Origin: Flavobacteriaceae bacterium
GTDB taxonomy: Bacteria; Bacteroidota; Bacteroidia; Flavobacteriales; Flavobacteriaceae
DNA: 64,000 nt
Assembly: GCA_019634365.1 (NCBI GenBank)
Contig: JAHQVM010000119.1
Coordinates: 1 to 64,000, forward strand
Direction: 5' to 3'
Shown: piece by piece, positions 44,801 through 52,334 of the stretch
Layout: each line of letters begins with the position of its first letter
Position numbering within the stretch: the first letter of the stretch is position 1
Translations under genes and position numbers: made by a program
Notes under the pieces: model-generated
The model's input: the letters and a program-made list of their open reading frames with translations, nothing else
Told to the model about the DNA's origin: nothing
Database searches by the model: none

Positions 44801-45501
44801 TCGTAGAAATCGGGCTTGTCGGCACTTTTGGGTGCAAACTGGGTTGCCTTGGGTCCTTTTACAAAGGCGACATTGTCCTTGTATGCGGATACAATAGTAT
44901 TGGGATGTTCTTTCGATGTTTTCTTGATCAATTTGAATAGGGAAGAGGGCATCTCCTCTCCATCAATAACAAACGTACCATTGAAAATCTTATGACGGCA
45001 ATGCTCACTGTTTACCTGACTGAATCCAAAGACTTCACTATCGGTAAGTTTTCGATCCAATTTTTCTGAAAGCTGTTCTAAATATTCAATTTCATCATCA
45101 CTTAAGGCCAGTCCTTCCTGAAGGTTGTAAGCGGCAATATCATCTATTTCCAAAATAGACTCTGGTTGAATGTCTATGGTGTAGATATCCTGATCCAGCC
45201 GATGGTATTTTTGGGATAGCATGGGATCGAAGTCGGTAAAGCTTTCCAAAACATTTTGGAATTCCTCAATCCTAACAATACCCTGAATCCCCATATTCTG
45301 GGTAATTTCCACGGCATTGGTACTCCAAGGGGTAATCATGGCAGCTCGGGGTCCAATAAAAAAATCCGCGATTGCGGATTGGTCTATTTGGGGTTGGTTA
45401 CCGAATAACCATGATAATTTTTGTCTGTTTTCGTCAGTGATTTCTCCAGCGGTTTGGACTGCAAACACTTTGTTTTGTGCGTCTCCAAAAAAGTGAATCA
45501 T
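41827..45501 (-). CDS. purL: phosphoribosylformylglycinamidine synthase, large single-chain type
   Basis: 1224 aa, the single-polypeptide FGAM synthase found in Gammaproteobacteria and Bacteroidota. Domains in order: an N-terminal PurS-like domain and linker (1-220), two AIRS-like ATP-binding halves (about 220-980, with VSLKAETHNFPTTVEPFNGAATGSGG spread over 242-270 and DHGAGGHLNCL), and a glutamine amidotransferase (about 985-1224) with nucleophile in GICNGCQLF. It makes FGAM from FGAR, ATP and glutamine in purine synthesis. Monocistronic; a -7 element lies at 45522-45529. No purine riboswitch is visible. Confidence 0.96.
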   Translation of the reverse strand: MIHFFGDAQNKVFAVQTAGEITDENRQKLSWLFGNQPQIDQSAIADFFIGPRAAMITPWSTNAVEITQNMGIQGIVRIEEFQNVLESFTDFDPMLSQKYHRLDQDIYTIDIQPESILEIDDIAAYNLQEGLALSDDEIEYLEQLSEKLDRKLTDSEVFGFSQVNSEHCRHKIFNGTFVIDGEEMPSSLFKLIKKTSKEHPNTIVSAYKDNVAFVKGPKATQFAPKSADKPDFYEKKDFDSVLSLKAETHNFPTTVEPFNGAATGSGGEIRDRLAGGKGSLPLAGTAVYMTSYSRLEDNRPWENAMDEREWLYQTPIDILIKASNGASDFGNKFGQPLIAGSVLTFEHEEDARKLGFDKVIMLAGGVGYGKESQALKDVPETGDQVVILGGENYRIGMGGAAVSSADTGEFSSGIELNAIQRSNPEMQKRAANTVRALVESEENPIVSIHDHGAGGHLNCLSELVEETGGHINLDALPVGDPTLSAKELIGNESQERMGLVIGQKDIDLLQRVADRERSPMYQVGDVTGDGRFCFESAETGDKPMDFALEDMFGSSPKTIMNDTSIVRNYKNPEYTADHFKTYLDRVLQLEAVACKDWLTNKVDRCVGGLVAKQQCAGPLQLPLNNCGVMAIDYDNHQGVATSIGHSPVSALVDPVAGSRNSISEALTNIVWAPLQDGLKSVSLSANWMWPCNNPGEDARLYKAVEAVSDFAIGLGINVPTGKDSLSMKQKYKNEEVIAPGTVVISGAGHCSDISKVVEPVLQKKGGSIYYINVSQDEFKLGGSSFAQVCNAIGSETPTVKDANYVASVFNAIQELIKKDNIKAGHDVASGGLITTLFEMCFADVNLGAFLDLSSLGESDSVKMLFAENSGIVFQASEDVVVEAVLNQANIEYHKIGAVVEGDVLTIKNGNESMELSVSETRDTWYKTSYLLDRKQTAGNLSKERYDNYKQQPLQYDFPSHFTGKLPESANWRPSERKIKAAIIREKGSNSEREMAHAMYLAGFDVKDVHMTDLISGRETLKDIQFIGAVGGFSNSDVLGSAKGWAGAFLYNEKANSALKNFFNREDTLSVGICNGCQLFLELDLINPEHESLAKMHHNDSQKHESVFTSVTIQDNPSVMLGSLAGSTLGIWVSHGEGKFNLPMPESAYNIVAKYGYEGYPANPNGSDYNTAMICDASGRHLATMPHFERSMFQWNWANYPTDRKDEVSPWLEAFVNARKWLENK

Positions 45502-45521
45502 TGGTGTCTATTTTGAAAACG

Positions 45522-45529
45522 CAAAGGTA
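45522..45529 (-). promoter_or_regulatory. -7 element of the purL promoter
   Basis: TACCTTTG on the minus strand, an exact TAnnTTTG match, 20 nt upstream of the ATG at 45501. No matching TTTG is found at the -33 position. Confidence 0.45.
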
Positions 45530-45601
45530 TGCAAATTTGGCAAGATTAGCGACCGACTGCAATCGTTTTTGAACACAGTTTTGAACAATAGTCACGTTGG
45601 A

Positions 45602-46888
45602 TTACAGACTACAATCACCATTGGATATATCTTCAATAGTTGGATTGTATAGATTATCCCTAGAATCATATATCCCTCCAATTGTACCTTCATTTGCAAG
45701 GTGTACTAGTCCACAAAAATCGCCTAAAATCTGATTTTCAATAAAGCTAACATTATATGTGACGAGTTCTAGATTTACTAATCCATTTAGGTCATTTATC
45801 GCTGAATTTCCACTTACAATAATTTCATCACTACCTGTTATACTTTCCAATCCCACGATATTAATGAGGTTTACATTATCAATAACCCCACATTGTCCTA
45901 GATCATCTCCACCTAAATTGGATAGACCAGAAATGGAGGTCAAGGAAGTGTTGTTGCTAATACTTAATGCAGTCAATTCTCCCGTTGCATTAACAAAACC
46001 ATCTAAATTTTCTAACAGAGTGTTGTTGCGCATTATCAAACCTCCTTGAAAGTTATTTACATTGATTAGTTCATCAATATTTCTCACGCCTGTCATATCA
46101 TTTAAAAAAAAGCCGTCTTCTATGGATTTTAGATTTTCCAAACCTGATAAACTTTTAATTGATGGATTTTGTGCAAGATGAAGTACCCCGGGAATAGTGT
46201 CTAGTTTTGATAGACTCGAGATATCCGATAATTGTTCATTTACTGTGATCTTTAAAAGGCCTCCAATATATTTCAAGTTATCTAAACCATTAAGGGAGTT
46301 TAAATCGGGACTTCTATGAATAAAAATCCCATTATTAATTTTTTTTAATGCTAGCAATGGGGTAAGGTCGTTAACGTCGGTAACAGAAGAAATTGGCATT
46401 ATTTGTAATGCTCCAGTTATATGATCATAATTTTGAGAGCCGAAGTCATCAACATCTTGTTGTGAATTAAAAATGGCATTTCCAAGGAACGGATTTTCAA
46501 GTAGGTCCAAAAGTGCTATAGAAATATTTGCACTTCTTGTGACATTTCCGATTCTAGCCTCAATAGTGGCTGTGATGGTTTCCCTTGTTTCATAATCGAA
46601 TAAAGAAGCATTTGCCACAGAAATCATCCCAGAGCTGGTAATCTGAAGCGCTCCACTTGGGTTCTCACTGGCTATTGAAAAAGAGATTGACCCTTGATTC
46701 GTACTGGCCTCGATTTGGCCTAAAACAAAACCTGCATCTGGGTTTTCATTAATGGTTATGCTAAAATCCGAAATTGAAATTTCAACACTGGTTTCTTGAT
46801 CTTCACTCCCTGAGGAATCACCATCCGAGGAGCAGGATAGTAGCATGATTAAGAAACATAAAATTCCCCCTTTTAATAGTCCATTCAT
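45602..46888 (-). CDS. lipoprotein with cadherin-like and leucine-rich-repeat regions
   Basis: 428 aa from the ATG at 46888; an in-frame TTG at 46915 would put charged residues before the signal peptide and is not needed. Lipobox LLSC at C19. A cadherin-like domain (about 36-116; FSITINENPDAGFVLGQIEAST) is followed by receptor-L/LRR-like repeats (about 120-428), where each turn has L-x-x-I-x-G-L-x-N-L or similar (LNSLNGLDNLKYIGG, IKSLSGLENLKSIEDG, LTSISGLSNLGG). A surface-exposed binding protein is likely; ligand unknown. It is more AT-rich than its neighbours, which hints at later acquisition, but this is by eye only. Confidence 0.82.
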   Translation of the reverse strand: MNGLLKGGILCFLIMLLSCSSDGDSSGSEDQETSVEISISDFSITINENPDAGFVLGQIEASTNQGSISFSIASENPSGALQITSSGMISVANASLFDYETRETITATIEARIGNVTRSANISIALLDLLENPFLGNAIFNSQQDVDDFGSQNYDHITGALQIMPISSVTDVNDLTPLLALKKINNGIFIHRSPDLNSLNGLDNLKYIGGLLKITVNEQLSDISSLSKLDTIPGVLHLAQNPSIKSLSGLENLKSIEDGFFLNDMTGVRNIDELINVNNFQGGLIMRNNTLLENLDGFVNATGELTALSISNNTSLTSISGLSNLGGDDLGQCGVIDNVNLINIVGLESITGSDEIIVSGNSAINDLNGLVNLELVTYNVSFIENQILGDFCGLVHLANEGTIGGIYDSRDNLYNPTIEDISNGDCSL

Positions 46889-46962
46889 ATTTTTAATTTC
46901 AAAATGCTTCTTCAATCATACAATGAAACCGAAAACCACAAATTAAAATTAATAAAAAAGAA

Positions 46963-48003
46963 CTATTCAATCACGAGTCGCTCCACTTGTTTTTGCCCCT
47001 CTGAGGTATACTCGATAAAGTAGATTCCATTGGAAAAGCCACTCACGTCGAAAGAATAATTCACTTCATCCGTTTGAGAATACCAAAGCGCTTGTCCTAC
47101 GGCATTGTATAGCACAAAGTTTTCTATTGGCCTTTCAGATTGAATTTGAACGAAATCCGAGGCTGGATTTGGGGACAATACAAGTTCCCAAGCATTGAAA
47201 TCTTCGGTAGCAGCCAATCCCCATCGGTCCTCAGCTGTTGGGCCACCCCAAATGAGTGTCGCTAAATATGGATTGTCTATAAATGGGTTTCGGTTACCGT
47301 ATACATTTTCCAAATGCGGATTTCTCTGGTCTTCAAAATCGCTAACAGGATCATCCACATTCCACTGCAGGAAAATCAATAACATATCGGTGCTACCTTG
47401 GGTAGATCCTACTCCTTGTAAAGAAGGCAGACAACGATCCCCATATCGCGTGTACATATACATCATCATACGGGCTACATCCCCTTTCCATTCGTCCCCC
47501 GGGTACCAATTTCCACTACCCACATCTCCAGCATTTCCGGAACCTGATGCAAATCTTTTATTGCCTTTTAGTCCGTTCATGGCCTGATCGGCAGGGCGAA
47601 CATTATGCGGGTCTGCGGCAATACCGGTAGTACCGTTGTCGGCATCCCCCATGGGTGGCTCGGCATTGGATCTTGCGAAAACATGTTCCCTGTTGTATTC
47701 GCAGGAAAGACCTCCAAAATCGTCTTTATCCCGACTTCTGTCGGTCAAGCAATTGCCATCACCATCATTGTACCCGTACACCAAAAGTACGTCGTTGGGG
47801 TTGGAAGGATTTTCGTCGGTAATTTTTACATCGTCACGAACGTCACCATAATTGTAGGTACTGCTTGCGATGGATATTTTTTGTTGAAGTTCTAAATACA
47901 ACTCTTGCCCCGTGAGGCTCAAATCCACATCATTGTAATAGGGTTGTTGTGCAAATAAGGAGGTTGCACCCAAAAGGCAAAGGAGGAGGGGGTAAAATTT
48001 CAT
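46963..48003 (-). CDS. secreted endonuclease I family nuclease with T9SS sorting domain
   Basis: 346 aa. Signal peptide 1-18. The endonuclease I (EndA/DNase) domain covers about 25-265, with the active-site segment CEYNREHVFARS (the His-Val-Phe metal-binding motif), GIAADPHNVRPADQAMNG and RGDV-like GDVARMMMYMYTRYG. The C-terminal type A sorting domain (about 275-346) has LSPNPASDF and ends in KQVERLVIE. It would degrade extracellular DNA or RNA for nutrients. It starts 2 nt after the RsmB-type gene. Confidence 0.93.
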   Translation of the reverse strand: MKFYPLLLCLLGATSLFAQQPYYNDVDLSLTGQELYLELQQKISIASSTYNYGDVRDDVKITDENPSNPNDVLLVYGYNDGDGNCLTDRSRDKDDFGGLSCEYNREHVFARSNAEPPMGDADNGTTGIAADPHNVRPADQAMNGLKGNKRFASGSGNAGDVGSGNWYPGDEWKGDVARMMMYMYTRYGDRCLPSLQGVGSTQGSTDMLLIFLQWNVDDPVSDFEDQRNPHLENVYGNRNPFIDNPYLATLIWGGPTAEDRWGLAATEDFNAWELVLSPNPASDFVQIQSERPIENFVLYNAVGQALWYSQTDEVNYSFDVSGFSNGIYFIEYTSEGQKQVERLVIE

Positions 48004-48005
48004 AA

Positions 48006-49217
48006 TTAACTCTTTTTCGTGAGCAGCGCCATGTAAAACCCATCATATCCAGTTTTACTGGGCCAAAGCGTTTGCTGTTCTTCTAATATAAAATCTTTTC
48101 CGTTGTCACGGGTTAAGAAATTTTTAATTTGTTGTTCATTCTCCGAAGGCAAAATGGAACAGGTAGCATATACCAGCTGACCTCCTGGTTTTACCATACG
48201 GGAATAATTGTCCAAAATTTCACTTTGAGTATTTCGAATTTCTTCGAGGAATTCGGGCCTAAGTTTCCATTTGGTATCTGGATTTCTTCTCAAAACACCC
48301 AATCCAGAGCAGGGAGCATCTATGAGAACCTTATCCATCTTTCCCAAGAGCTTCTTATAGCTTTTGGTAGATTCGATGGGGCGCGTTTCTATATTGTGAA
48401 TCCCATTTCGCTTGGCCCTTTTCTTTAATTCAGTCAACTTACTGGGATAAATATCCATGGCGATCACTTGCCCTTTGTTTTCCATTAAGGAGGCGATGTG
48501 AAGTGCTTTACCACCAGCTCCAGCACAGGCATCGGCAATGCGCATTCCGGGCTTGGGATCGAGTAGGGCAGCCACCTTTTGAGAAGAAGCGTCCTGTACT
48601 TCGAACCAACCATTTTTGAAGGCATCAGTAACAAACACATTGGCCCTTTCGAACAATTCCAGTCCATAAGGTAGCCCGGGAATAGGATGGGTCGCAATAT
48701 CGTTTTCCTTTAACGCTTGTTGCGCCTTTTTAAGATTGGTTTTAATGGGATTAACACGAAGGATCACCTTGGCCAATTCATTGAGCGCAGCAATTTCTTT
48801 GTCCCATTGTTTGCCCAATTCTTCCTGTCCTAATTGATCCAACCAATCGGGAATGGATTCCCTGAATCTACGGTTACTGGACAGTTCATCGAAACGCCCT
48901 TTGATTTTACGCGTAGGGGTTCCTTCAAATTGAGGCCAATCCGGAAGCTTTATCCCTTTAAGCGTCGCCCAGACCGTGAACATACGGAATAGGTTAGGCC
49001 TATCGAACGGCTCTTTCACTTCAGCAATTTCAGCATATAATCGTTTCCAACGAACAATGTCATATGTGGTTTCGGCTATGAATGCCCGATCGCGGGCTCC
49101 CCAGCGTTTATCCCTTTTTAGGGTGTTTTTTAACACCTTGTCCGCTTGCTTTTCTTTGTTGAAAATCAAGTGAAGGGAGTCGATAGTGGCAAATACCAAA
49201 TTGCGGTGTAATCGCAT
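48006..49217 (-). CDS. RsmB/NOP family SAM-dependent RNA cytosine methyltransferase
   Basis: 403 aa. The N-terminal NusB-like segment (about 1-150) precedes a Rossmann methyltransferase domain (about 190-403) with ADACAGAGGKALHIAS (SAM motif I), VLIDAPCSGLGVLRRNPD (motif IV with the proton-transfer Cys) and QLVYATCSILPSENEQQ (motif VI with the catalytic Cys). The family makes 5-methylcytosine in rRNA or tRNA, as RsmB (C967) or YebU do; the exact site here is not certain. The promoter overlaps that of the divergent BNR lipoprotein gene. Confidence 0.92.
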   Translation of the reverse strand: MRLHRNLVFATIDSLHLIFNKEKQADKVLKNTLKRDKRWGARDRAFIAETTYDIVRWKRLYAEIAEVKEPFDRPNLFRMFTVWATLKGIKLPDWPQFEGTPTRKIKGRFDELSSNRRFRESIPDWLDQLGQEELGKQWDKEIAALNELAKVILRVNPIKTNLKKAQQALKENDIATHPIPGLPYGLELFERANVFVTDAFKNGWFEVQDASSQKVAALLDPKPGMRIADACAGAGGKALHIASLMENKGQVIAMDIYPSKLTELKKRAKRNGIHNIETRPIESTKSYKKLLGKMDKVLIDAPCSGLGVLRRNPDTKWKLRPEFLEEIRNTQSEILDNYSRMVKPGGQLVYATCSILPSENEQQIKNFLTRDNGKDFILEEQQTLWPSKTGYDGFYMALLTKKS

Positions 49218-49234
49218 ACCTCAAAAATTGGGTG

Positions 49235-49242
49235 CAAAGGTA
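49235..49242 (-). promoter_or_regulatory. -7 element for the RsmB-type gene
   Basis: TACCTTTG on the minus strand (exact TAnnTTTG), 17 nt upstream of the start at 49217, in the 68-nt divergent gap shared with the BNR lipoprotein gene. No clear -33 element. Confidence 0.45.
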
Positions 49243-49263
49243 CGATTCTCCTGACCGCTTTTG

Positions 49264-49271
49264 TACATTTG
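49264..49271 (+). promoter_or_regulatory. -7 element for the BNR lipoprotein gene
   Basis: TACATTTG (exact TAnnTTTG) ends 14 nt before the ATG at 49286, so the mRNA leader would be only about 8 nt. This makes the upstream in-frame start at 49232 impossible from this promoter. Confidence 0.5.
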
Positions 49272-49285
49272 CCAAAATTATTTTC

Positions 49286-50323
49286 ATGCGATACATTCTC
49301 AGCTTACTCGTCGTATCTATTTTATTTTCCTGTGCAAACGACACCCCGTCTTTTACTGAAGTTCAGATCGAAAGGGTTTTTGAAGACAGCCTGAGTATCC
49401 GTGCGATTGCTCCCTTGGACGAAAATCGTGTGTGGTTTGCTGCCAACAACGGAATGGTAGGGCTTATCGATGGAGATACCCCCAAACTGGCCACCATTCG
49501 GTATGAAGATTCGTTATTGCATTTCCGTTCCATTGCTGCCACAAAGGAGGCCGTTTTTGTTTTGAGTATCGCGAATCCCGGTGTTTTGTATAAGATTGGG
49601 TTCGATGGGGAAGAAGCCACCAATATCGAAGAGGTATATGTAGAAAAAGGCGAAAAGGTGTTTTATGATGCCATGGCTTTTTGGAATGACAAGGAAGGTA
49701 TTGCCATGGGCGATCCTACCGATGATTGTATTTCGATCATCCTTACGCGTGACGGTGGAAACTCATGGGAAAAAGTTCCTTGTAGCGTTCTTCCAAAAGC
49801 CGAAAACGGAGAAGCGGCATTTGCAGCCAGCAACAGTAATATTGCCCTATTTGGAAATCATGCTTGGATTGCCACAGGGGGAAAACGGGCGCGGGTATTG
49901 CATTCCTATAATAAAGGAATGGCCTGGGAGGTTTTTGAAACCCCCATGCTCCAGGGTGGGACCATGACAGGCATTTACAGTATCGACTTTTTCGATGAAC
50001 AAACGGGCGTGGTGTTTGGTGGAAACTGGGAAGAAAAGGATTTTAACGAAGGGAATAAGGCAATTACCAAAGACGGCGGGAAGACGTGGGAATTATTGAG
50101 CAATGGAGAGGGACCCGGGTATCGTTCGCGTGTGGCCTTTGTTCCAGGCACTCAAGGAAAGGGCTTAGTAGCCATTGGGTCTCCCGGGATATCATACAGT
50201 TATGATCAAGGGGATACTTGGACGGAATTATCCTCTGAAGGGTATTACGCTCTCGAATTTGTAAATGATAGCGTGGCATTTGCCAGTGGAAGGAACAAGA
50301 TTTCCAAACTTCTCTTCCAATAA
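49286..50323 (+). CDS. BNR-repeat (Ycf48/HCF136-like) lipoprotein
   Basis: 345 aa from the ATG at 49286. The lipobox SILFSC ends at C16. Propeller repeats with Asp-box turns fill the rest (LTRDGGNSWEKV, YNKGMAWEVF, TKDGGKTWELL, YDQGDTWTEL). Such proteins are listed as oxidoreductases or photosystem-assembly relatives in databases, but I see only a propeller with no cofactor site. An outer-membrane or periplasmic lipoprotein; partner unknown. It ends at a terminator shared with the convergent Spy-like gene. Confidence 0.88.
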   Translation: MRYILSLLVVSILFSCANDTPSFTEVQIERVFEDSLSIRAIAPLDENRVWFAANNGMVGLIDGDTPKLATIRYEDSLLHFRSIAATKEAVFVLSIANPGVLYKIGFDGEEATNIEEVYVEKGEKVFYDAMAFWNDKEGIAMGDPTDDCISIILTRDGGNSWEKVPCSVLPKAENGEAAFAASNSNIALFGNHAWIATGGKRARVLHSYNKGMAWEVFETPMLQGGTMTGIYSIDFFDEQTGVVFGGNWEEKDFNEGNKAITKDGGKTWELLSNGEGPGYRSRVAFVPGTQGKGLVAIGSPGISYSYDQGDTWTELSSEGYYALEFVNDSVAFASGRNKISKLLFQ

Positions 50324-50345
50324 AAAAGCACCCAATGGGTGCTTT
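50322..50345. terminator. terminator between convergent BNR lipoprotein and Spy-like genes
   Basis: AAAGCACCC (50325-50333) pairs with GGGTGCTTT (50337-50345), loop AAT. On the minus strand it is followed by six Ts and looks like the stronger direction. It overlaps the BNR stop codon. Confidence 0.8.
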
Positions 50346-50363
50346 GAATAGGGAAAAGAATAC

Positions 50364-50810
50364 TTAACGGTTTCCTTTGCGTCCTTTTTTTCGGTCTTTC
50401 ATTATTTCAAGGATTCTTCTCTTAAACTGTTCTTCGGCCCGATGTAATCGCACAATCTTCTTAGGTGGTAATACGGAGCGTAACTTTTCGATGAGTTGCT
50501 TGGTGTATTCCAGTTCCTGAGCTTTGAATTTCAGGCCGTTTTCTATGATTTCATTGGCCTGTTCATCGGTGAGGTTTTCAATGCCGTTGGATCTTATTTC
50601 CATGAAAGCACGGCGTTCCTGCTTCCGAATGCTTTCCATTTTATCTTCATGGGCATTGTAAATGGGCCAAAACTTCTCGGCTTCAGCAGAAGTAAGATCT
50701 AGGGCTTCTGTTATGTGAGCCCGTTTTAGGGCTTTGATCCGCTCGCCACCCCCTTGTGCAAGGATTCCCAGCGAACAGAACAGGGCGAGTGCTAAAAATA
50801 AATTCTTCAT
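50364..50810 (-). CDS. periplasmic Spy/CpxP-like or LTXXQ-type helical protein
   Basis: 148 aa. Signal peptide 1-18. The mature protein is almost entirely helical and highly charged, with TEALDLTSAEAEKFWPIYNAHEDKMESIRKQERRAF in the N-terminal half, ELEYTKQLIEKLRSVLPPKKIVRLHRAEEQFKRRIL in the second and a basic tail KDRKKGRKGNR. The pattern matches Flavobacteriia proteins encoded after ECF sigma and anti-sigma genes and recalls Spy/CpxP chaperones or metal-sensing CnrX. Third gene of the sigma operon (11 nt after the anti-sigma candidate). Confidence 0.8.
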   Translation of the reverse strand: MKNLFLALALFCSLGILAQGGGERIKALKRAHITEALDLTSAEAEKFWPIYNAHEDKMESIRKQERRAFMEIRSNGIENLTDEQANEIIENGLKFKAQELEYTKQLIEKLRSVLPPKKIVRLHRAEEQFKRRILEIMKDRKKGRKGNR

Positions 50811-50820
50811 TCTTTACGTG

Positions 50821-51333
50821 TTATTCGATAAAAATTGTTGGATCGTCTATGTTATCCAATATATATTCTTCTAAACTTTCTTCGTCTAAATAGGTATTTT
50901 CGGTTTCCAGGACTTCCCAATCCTCATCGGTCAAAACCTGTGCCAGATCGTAACTATCGATTGCTGTAGGATCTTGATCCAAATACGCTTCGATCTCGGC
51001 CAAGGTAGGTTCATTAAGATCCATTTCTTCTTCACCTCCTGCCGGCTTAAAAAACAGCATCACTATAATGGCAGCACTGGCGGCCACGGAAGCGGTATAC
51101 CAAAATACTTTTTGTCTAAAGATGGAAATAACTTTGGTTTCCTGGGGCGCATCCTGAACTTTTTCAAGAATTTTGTCTTCCAATCCATCGAAATACCCTT
51201 CGGGGACCTCAAAACCAGTCTCCTTGAGGAGTTCCTCCAAATCCAGTGCATCGAAAAGTCGATCTTCTACCGAATCGAAGTAGCCCTCGGGCACTTTAAA
51301 GCCATGTTGGTATTTCTCTTTGTTATCTTCCAT
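50821..51333 (-). CDS. probable membrane anti-sigma factor with duplicated VPEGYFD motif
   Basis: 170 aa. The cytoplasmic N-terminus holds two copies of an about 18-residue motif, FKVPEGYFDSVEDRLFDAL (12-30) and FEVPEGYFDGLEDKILEKV (41-59). One transmembrane helix (about 77-95) and an acidic periplasmic domain (100-170; many D/E) follow. Position directly after the ECF sigma gene and the topology support an anti-sigma role, though no zinc-binding HxxxCxxC motif of classical ZAS proteins is present. The acidic tail could meet the basic Spy-like product in the periplasm. Confidence 0.78.
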   Translation of the reverse strand: MEDNKEKYQHGFKVPEGYFDSVEDRLFDALDLEELLKETGFEVPEGYFDGLEDKILEKVQDAPQETKVISIFRQKVFWYTASVAASAAIIVMLFFKPAGGEEEMDLNEPTLAEIEAYLDQDPTAIDSYDLAQVLTDEDWEVLETENTYLDEESLEEYILDNIDDPTIFIE

Positions 51334-51388
51334 TTGTTCTGTTAGACTCTATTTATAGGTAAAGGTTTCATTCCTCACGAATCGGGAT

Positions 51389-51931
51389 TCATTCCTCTTT
51401 GATGTATGCCGTGATTTTTTTCACTGCTATATGGTAACTACTCTTTAATCCGCCTACCGAAGTTTCGAGTATTTCAGATAGTTCTTCATAGGTATGATCT
51501 TCAAAATACTTCATATTGAAAACAAGCTGTTGCTTTTGCGGTAGGGTGGCAATGGCTTTTTGAAGTTTCAACTGTGCCTCGTTCCCTTCAAAATGGACAT
51601 CGCTTTCCAACCTCGAGATCATTTCCTCTTTAATTTCTTCGGACGAAATCTGCGCCCGTTTTGCCTTTTTATTGATAAAAGTAATGGATTCATTGGTGGC
51701 AATACGATACATCCAGGTATATAATTTACTTTCTGCCTTAAAATTATCGATACTCCTGAATATCTTGATAAAGGTATTCTGTAGTACATCGTCCGTATCG
51801 TCATGATCGATCACTATTTTACGGATGTGCCAATACAGGCGTTCCTTATATTGGGAAACCAATGTTCGGAAGGCTGCTTCCTTTTGGGAAGGGGTTTGCA
51901 AGGCCGATACCAATGACTGCTCTTCTATCAA
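51389..51931 (-). CDS. ECF-type RNA polymerase sigma factor
   Basis: 180 aa from a TTG at 51931 (giving MIEEQSLVSAL). The frame stays open to 52057, but the added 42 residues are AT-rich, non-conserved in look and cross a -7-like TATATTTA (51968-51961). Region 2 (about 20-88): AFRTLVSQYKERLYWHIRKIV, DVLQNTFIKIFRSIDNFKAES (core-binding), LYTWMYRIATNESITFI. Region 4 (about 122-178): LPQKQQLVFNMKYFEDHTYEELSEILETS then VGGLKSSYHIAVKKI. It directs RNA polymerase to an envelope-related regulon; the two following genes are its candidate sensor and anti-sigma. Confidence 0.88.
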   Translation of the reverse strand: MIEEQSLVSALQTPSQKEAAFRTLVSQYKERLYWHIRKIVIDHDDTDDVLQNTFIKIFRSIDNFKAESKLYTWMYRIATNESITFINKKAKRAQISSEEIKEEMISRLESDVHFEGNEAQLKLQKAIATLPQKQQLVFNMKYFEDHTYEELSEILETSVGGLKSSYHIAVKKITAYIKEE

Positions 51932-52063
51932 TGTGGGTGGTTTTGGTACTAAGACTACAGTAAATATAAAAGGTTTAATGAAAATTAATTTTTTCTGAAA
52001 GGGATGGTTTTCAAACCTATATATCGATGAATGGTTAAATATTTCGATTAAACGCAAAAAATA

Positions 52064-52094
52064 TTGGTTTGTAGGAAAATATTTACTAATTTTA
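52064..52094 (+). promoter_or_regulatory. candidate promoter of small RNA 1
   Basis: TTG (52064-52066), 20 nt, TAATTTTA (52087-52094): an imperfect match to TTTG-N19-TAnnTTTG. A second TTTG at 52068-52071 would give a short 15-nt spacer. Confidence 0.4.
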
Positions 52095-52100
52095 ACTCAT

Positions 52101-52190
52101 ACTTCTTATGTATAGGTTCTTAATTATAGCCCCAACTGTAATGAGAACAGCATTAAACGGGCCTAAGCGGGGGCTGGCCCGTTTTTTTTT
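52101..52190 (+). ncRNA. candidate small RNA 1 (about 90 nt) with CCCCAA-loop hairpin and terminator
   Basis: Predicted from promoter and terminator. A hairpin UAUAG (52125-52129), loop CCCCAA, CUGUA (52136-52140) is followed about 14 nt later by the terminator stem AAACGGGCC (52155-52163)/GGCCCGTTT (52176-52184) with an unusually large G-rich loop (52164-52175, containing GCGGGGGCT) and nine Ts. The layout matches small RNA 2 at 52335-52416. No reading frame of useful length is present. Could be a member of a described Flavobacteria RNA motif; I cannot check. Confidence 0.55.
52155..52190 (+). terminator. terminator of small RNA 1
   Basis: Nine-base-pair stem AAACGGGCC/GGCCCGTTT with a 12-nt loop, ending in a run of nine Ts on the plus strand. 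No protein gene on the plus strand lies upstream within 1.8 kb, so it must end a non-coding transcript or read-through. Confidence 0.8.
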
Positions 52191-52297
52191 ATGCCTGATT
52201 TTTACTTCAAATGATCTAATAGAAGTAGGAAAAAACTCCAAAATATATATAAAACATCGATGAAATGCATTTTATGAAGTTGAAATACACGCTGAAG

Positions 52298-52328
52298 TTT
52301 GGATTTCTACTAAAATACACTATATTTG
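52298..52328 (+). promoter_or_regulatory. consensus Bacteroidota promoter for small RNA 2
   Basis: TTTG (52298-52301), exactly 19 nt, TATATTTG (52321-52328). Both elements match the consensus perfectly, and there is no protein-coding gene on the plus strand for more than 5 kb downstream. Confidence 0.75.
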
Positions 52329-52334
52329 AAACCT

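Noticed and set aside
51932-52057. 42-residue N-terminal extension of the sigma factor
   Set aside because: It would cross a -7-like element, has AT-driven composition without conserved features, and region 2 of the sigma factor starts comfortably after the TTG at 51931.
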